This document shows positions 7,902 to 9,524 of a stretch of DNA of 9,524 bases, piece after piece. This DNA is from Verrucomicrobiales bacterium (GTDB taxonomy: Bacteria > Verrucomicrobiota > Verrucomicrobiia > Limisphaerales > F1-80-MAGS106). The notes under the pieces were generated by a model. That model ran no database searches, had not been told where the DNA came from, and worked only from the letters and a program-made list of their open reading frames with translations. The DNA is taken from NCBI GenBank assembly GCA_947487925.1, contig CANLCA010000074.1:1-9524 (forward strand). Direction: 5' to 3'. Position numbers and translations under genes: made by a program. Each line of letters starts with the position of its first letter. The stretch's first letter is position 1.

Positions 7902-8046
7902 CAATTGGTTCCCCTCTCCCCGGCTCACGGTCTCAGTTCCCTTCACTCCCCCGGACACCCCCTCCAACCGAGCCTCCTTGCTTCGTTCTTCGGGTCGGCG
8001 ATCCACTTTGACTTTTAAACTCAAGAGCGCACACTCAACCAAGCTA
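7902..8046. other. Leader region of the toxin-antitoxin operon
   Basis: This 145-bp stretch, pyrimidine-rich at first, lies between the second palindrome and the chosen antitoxin start. It must hold the operon promoter if the operon has its own, but no convincing -35/-10 pair is visible. The antitoxin frame is open back to a TTG at 7978 and includes another TTG at 8008, so part of this stretch could be coding. Confidence 0.4.
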
Positions 8047-8328
8047 GTGAGCACTCACACAAAGGGTCTGATCGATCGCGCCGCCGCCGAACTCAAAGCG
8101 GCCGGCGCACGGGAAGTTTATGTGTTTGGCTCGGTGGCCAGAGGAACTGATATTGCCGCTTCCGACTTCGACATCGCGGTCTCCGGCTTGCCGCCGGCCG
8201 TATTCTATCGCATGGGAGCTCGTGTCAGTGATTTGGTTGGCCACTCGGTGGACCTGCTTGATTTGGACGTCAACACACCGTTCACCCGCCACCTTCGAGC
8301 CGAGAATGAACTTGTCAGGGTGGAATAG
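8047..8328 (+). CDS. mntA: MNT-type nucleotidyltransferase antitoxin (partner of HepT-like toxin)
   Basis: Minimal nucleotidyltransferase of about 93 residues with the pol-beta-type signature FGSVARG......SDFD. G28-S29 followed by ten residues and D40-F-D42 is an exact GSX10DXD motif, with a further acidic cluster VDLLDLD at 68-74 that could supply the third metal ligand. In characterised HEPN-MNT (type VII) systems, MntA transfers AMP from ATP to a tyrosine near the active site of HepT and so neutralises the RNase; that role is inferred here. The chosen start is GTG at 8047, which gives the usual short N-terminal helix before AAGAREVYVFGS. In-frame TTG codons at 8008 and 7978 are alternatives, and no start has a clear ribosome-binding site. 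The gene overlaps the next one by 23 bp, indicating translational coupling. Confidence 0.88.
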   Translation: MSTHTKGLIDRAAAELKAAGAREVYVFGSVARGTDIAASDFDIAVSGLPPAVFYRMGARVSDLVGHSVDLLDLDVNTPFTRHLRAENELVRVE

Positions 8329-8785
8329 ATTTCAAAAGCAGCAAGCCACTGAGCGCGAACAATTGCGTCGTCTCCTCCTGGGCATCCAACCGCTCCTTGC
8401 CCAATGCCGCAATGCCGTCCCTAACGAAATCGAACTTTCCGCGCTGGCGGCCATGCTTCATTCGTTCTACACGGGGATCGAAAACATCTTCAAACGTTTG
8501 ACGGTCGAAGTAGACAGCGAGCGGATTGAAGGCGACGCGTGGCATCGCGAATTGCTCCTGCGCATGATGTCGCCCGCCGCACATCGGCCAGCGATGCTCT
8601 CAAAAGAGCTTCATGATGCACTCCTCCAATACCTCCGTTTCCGCCATGTTTTCCGCCACTCTTACTCATTCGACTTGGATTGGGGAAAGATGTCGCCCCT
8701 GGTCCTCAATGTGGAAGAGACGCTCTGCCAGTTGGAATGCACTCTGGATGATTTTGTTCGCCGGGTTGGTGAACAATCCAGTTGA
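8306..8785 (+). CDS. hepT: HepT-like HEPN-domain ribonuclease toxin
   Basis: All-helical protein of about 159 residues of the HepT-like HEPN class. Near the C-terminus it has R113-HVFR-H118-S-Y120, an exact RX4HXY motif: R and H are the expected RNase catalytic pair, and the tyrosine is the residue AMPylated by MNT antitoxins in studied systems. The following FDLDWGKM..LV segment is, from memory, typical of the HepT-like group usually encoded after an MNT gene. The ATG start at 8306 lies inside the antitoxin gene in another frame. It is preferred over the far-upstream ATG at 8120 because it gives a normal-length N-terminal helix and a short overlap. GAGA immediately precedes the ATG, so initiation probably relies on coupling to the upstream gene. 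The length and intact motif argue for a functional toxin rather than a relic. Confidence 0.86.
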   Translation: MNLSGWNRFQKQQATEREQLRRLLLGIQPLLAQCRNAVPNEIELSALAAMLHSFYTGIENIFKRLTVEVDSERIEGDAWHRELLLRMMSPAAHRPAMLSKELHDALLQYLRFRHVFRHSYSFDLDWGKMSPLVLNVEETLCQLECTLDDFVRRVGEQSS

Positions 8786-8813
8786 TCCAAAGGTGCGCGG
8801 AAAGCGCAACAGA

Positions 8814-8838
8814 GTTCACCGCGGAAGGGGGGCCAAAA
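8814..8838. repeat. Degenerate end of the long palindromic repeat family
   Basis: The sequence TTCACCGCGGAAGGGGGGCC closely resembles the left end of copy B (CACCGCGGAAAGGGGACCG) but breaks off after GCCAAAAG. No partner right arm is seen nearby, so this is a solo tip or a relic. It lies between the toxin gene and the DUF4351 remnant. Confidence 0.5.
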
Positions 8839-8842
8839 GCTC

Positions 8843-8862
8843 GAGAGCGTGAGAGCGTGAGA
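8843..8862. repeat. Short tandem repeat GAGAGCGT x 2.5
   Basis: Two complete 8-bp units GAGAGCGT and a third partial GAGA lie directly after the palindrome scrap and directly before the DUF4351 remnant. The unit length is not a multiple of three, so a coding role is unlikely. Confidence 0.7.
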
Positions 8863-9174
8863 ACCTTGATCTTCGATCACCAAGCCGATACCTTGCTTGA
8901 GAGAGACGAGAAAGAAACAATTATGGAGCTCACCGCCAGTTGGAAAGAAGAGGGGCGACAACAAGGTCGGCACGAGGGGCGTTACGAGGCCGATCAGCAG
9001 CTCGTGCTTCGGCAGTTGCGCCGAAGGTGGCGCGACCTGGACTCAGCGCTGGCGCTACAAGTGCGCGCTTTGCCGATGGAACAATTGGAAACTCTGGCCG
9101 AAGACCTGCTGGATTTCACCAGCCCGGCTGATCTGGAGAATTGGCTAAATCGGTGCCTGCACCAGCCCTCCTAA
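8857..9174 (+). pseudogene. 5'-truncated DUF4351 (Rpn/PD-(D/E)XK-family) protein remnant
   Basis: The C-terminal part is DUF4351-like: LVLRQLRRRW, then VRALPMEQLETLAEDLLDF, then ADLENWL. It is preceded by a charged E/Q/G linker (WKEEGRQQGRHEGRYE) of the type that joins this domain to an N-terminal PD-(D/E)XK nuclease in Rpn/YhgA-like putative transposases of roughly 250-350 residues. Here only about 83 residues follow the first ATG (8923), and the nuclease domain is absent. In-frame ERDEKETIM just upstream of the ATG still looks family-like, which suggests a 5' deletion rather than a genuine short gene. An in-frame GTG lies at 8857. A TTG at 8782 overlaps the toxin stop as TTGA, so coupled expression from the operon is possible; I regard this as probably fortuitous. 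Function is lost or unknown. Confidence 0.65.
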
Positions 9175-9231
9175 TGTGTCACTCACAAATTCAACATGTA
9201 TCGCGCGTAAAGACTGTGCCGTTATCGCAAT
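9175..9231. other. Short intergenic gap between convergent genes
   Basis: These 57 bases separate the stop codons of the DUF4351 remnant and the ORF6N-type gene, which point at each other. A shared bidirectional terminator would be expected here, but I see no GC-rich hairpin followed by a T-run on either strand. Confidence 0.4.
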
Positions 9232-9524
9232 CTACTTCCGTGTAGTTTTTCGAACACTCGCCCGGCGCTCGGCTGGTGGGAAAGACGAGTTTGAGGAGGT
9301 CGACGGCTTTGTGTGAAAACCGATCTCGCGACGTGGCGCTGTCGGCACGGGGGGCAGCGCCATGAGCTTCTTGATTTCGCCCAGGATGTACACGATGGTT
9401 TGGTCGTGGACGTTCAGACGGTCAGTGAGTTTGCTCTCCAGTTCCGCGAGTTGTCTTGCCAACGCACGATTGTGACCGAGAGCCTCGCGGATCTTCACAA
9501 ACGCCCGCACGACGAACACGCTCA
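9232..9524 (-). CDS. ORF6N domain-containing protein, C-terminal part (cut by window edge)
   Basis: The visible 96 or so residues match the C-terminal portion of ORF6N-type proteins. They read SVFVVRAFVKIREALGHN, then a coiled-coil-like helix LARQLAELESKL, then HDQTIVYILGEIKKLMA and a basic tail with RREIGF. The ORF6N domain, a KilA-N-associated DNA-binding module found in phage and bacterial genes, would lie further upstream, beyond the right edge of the window. The frame is still open at position 9524, so the gene is partial here. A GTG at 9519 is merely the first start-type codon inside the window, not the likely start. The C-terminus has an unusually long Ser/Thr/Lys-rich tail (KPSTSSNSSFPPAERR) after RREIGF. 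Role is unknown; association with phage-derived regulators is from family knowledge. Confidence 0.7.
   Translation of the reverse strand, partial: SVFVVRAFVKIREALGHNRALARQLAELESKLTDRLNVHDQTIVYILGEIKKLMALPPVPTAPRREIGFHTKPSTSSNSSFPPAERRASVRKTTRK

Noticed and set aside
8008..8036. TTGACT as a -35 box upstream of the antitoxin gene
   Set aside because: At 17 bp downstream the sequence is ACACTC, a poor -10 box, and the TTG may itself be an in-frame start codon.
8120..8305. N-terminal extension of the toxin frame to ATG 8120
   Set aside because: The extra 62 residues lie wholly inside the antitoxin gene in another frame, resemble no HEPN sequence and would create an implausible 200-bp overlap.
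8794..8808. Hairpin TGCGC-GGAAA-GCGCA as terminator of the toxin-antitoxin operon
   Set aside because: The stem is only 5 bp and no T-run follows; it may be chance in GC-rich DNA.

Overview
The window looks like a piece of a GC-rich bacterial chromosome, most likely Verrucomicrobiota (a Limisphaerales/Pedosphaeraceae-type lineage). This is inferred from the giant secreted NHL/chitobiase-C/PA14 mosaic protein, from the large palindromic intergenic repeats built on GCGAATCCAC and CACGGAT, and from the companion genes (HEPN-MNT pair, DUF4351 remnant, ORF6N protein). No rRNA, tRNA or CRISPR array was seen, and the phylum was not tested by any search.

Positions 117-7100, minus strand, are one giant gene for an exported beta-propeller protein of about 2,327 residues. 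In order it carries: signal peptide; chitobiase-C-like domain; six NHL repeats; Ig-like domain; concanavalin/LamG-like domain; a divergent InlB repeat with a PA14 domain inserted into it; seven 60-residue repeats with an exact 180-bp period; a second chitobiase-C-like domain; and about fifteen more NHL repeats. The last NHL repeat stops mid-blade. The reading frame stays open upstream to 7769, but that extension runs through intergenic repeats and is probably not coding.

Positions 7095-7901 are an intergenic repeat cluster. Two related imperfect palindromes of about 216-218 bp (7095-7310 and 7684-7901) flank a shorter 83-bp palindrome (7327-7409). All are bounded by variants of AACCACGG...CCGTGGTT. 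The terminal motif of the first one contains the most likely start codon of the giant gene.

Positions 8047-8785, plus strand, are a compact HEPN-MNT (type VII) toxin-antitoxin operon. The small MNT nucleotidyltransferase antitoxin has an intact GSX10DXD motif. It overlaps by 23 bp a HepT-like RNase toxin with an intact RX4HXY motif. Downstream, after a scrap of the same repeat family and a short tandem repeat, lies the C-terminal remnant of a DUF4351 (Rpn/PD-(D/E)XK-type) protein (8857-9174). Converging on it from the right edge is the C-terminal part of an ORF6N-type protein (9232-9524, minus). The right third therefore reads as a small accessory island of toxin-antitoxin and mobile-element-associated genes beside a large surface or secreted protein gene.
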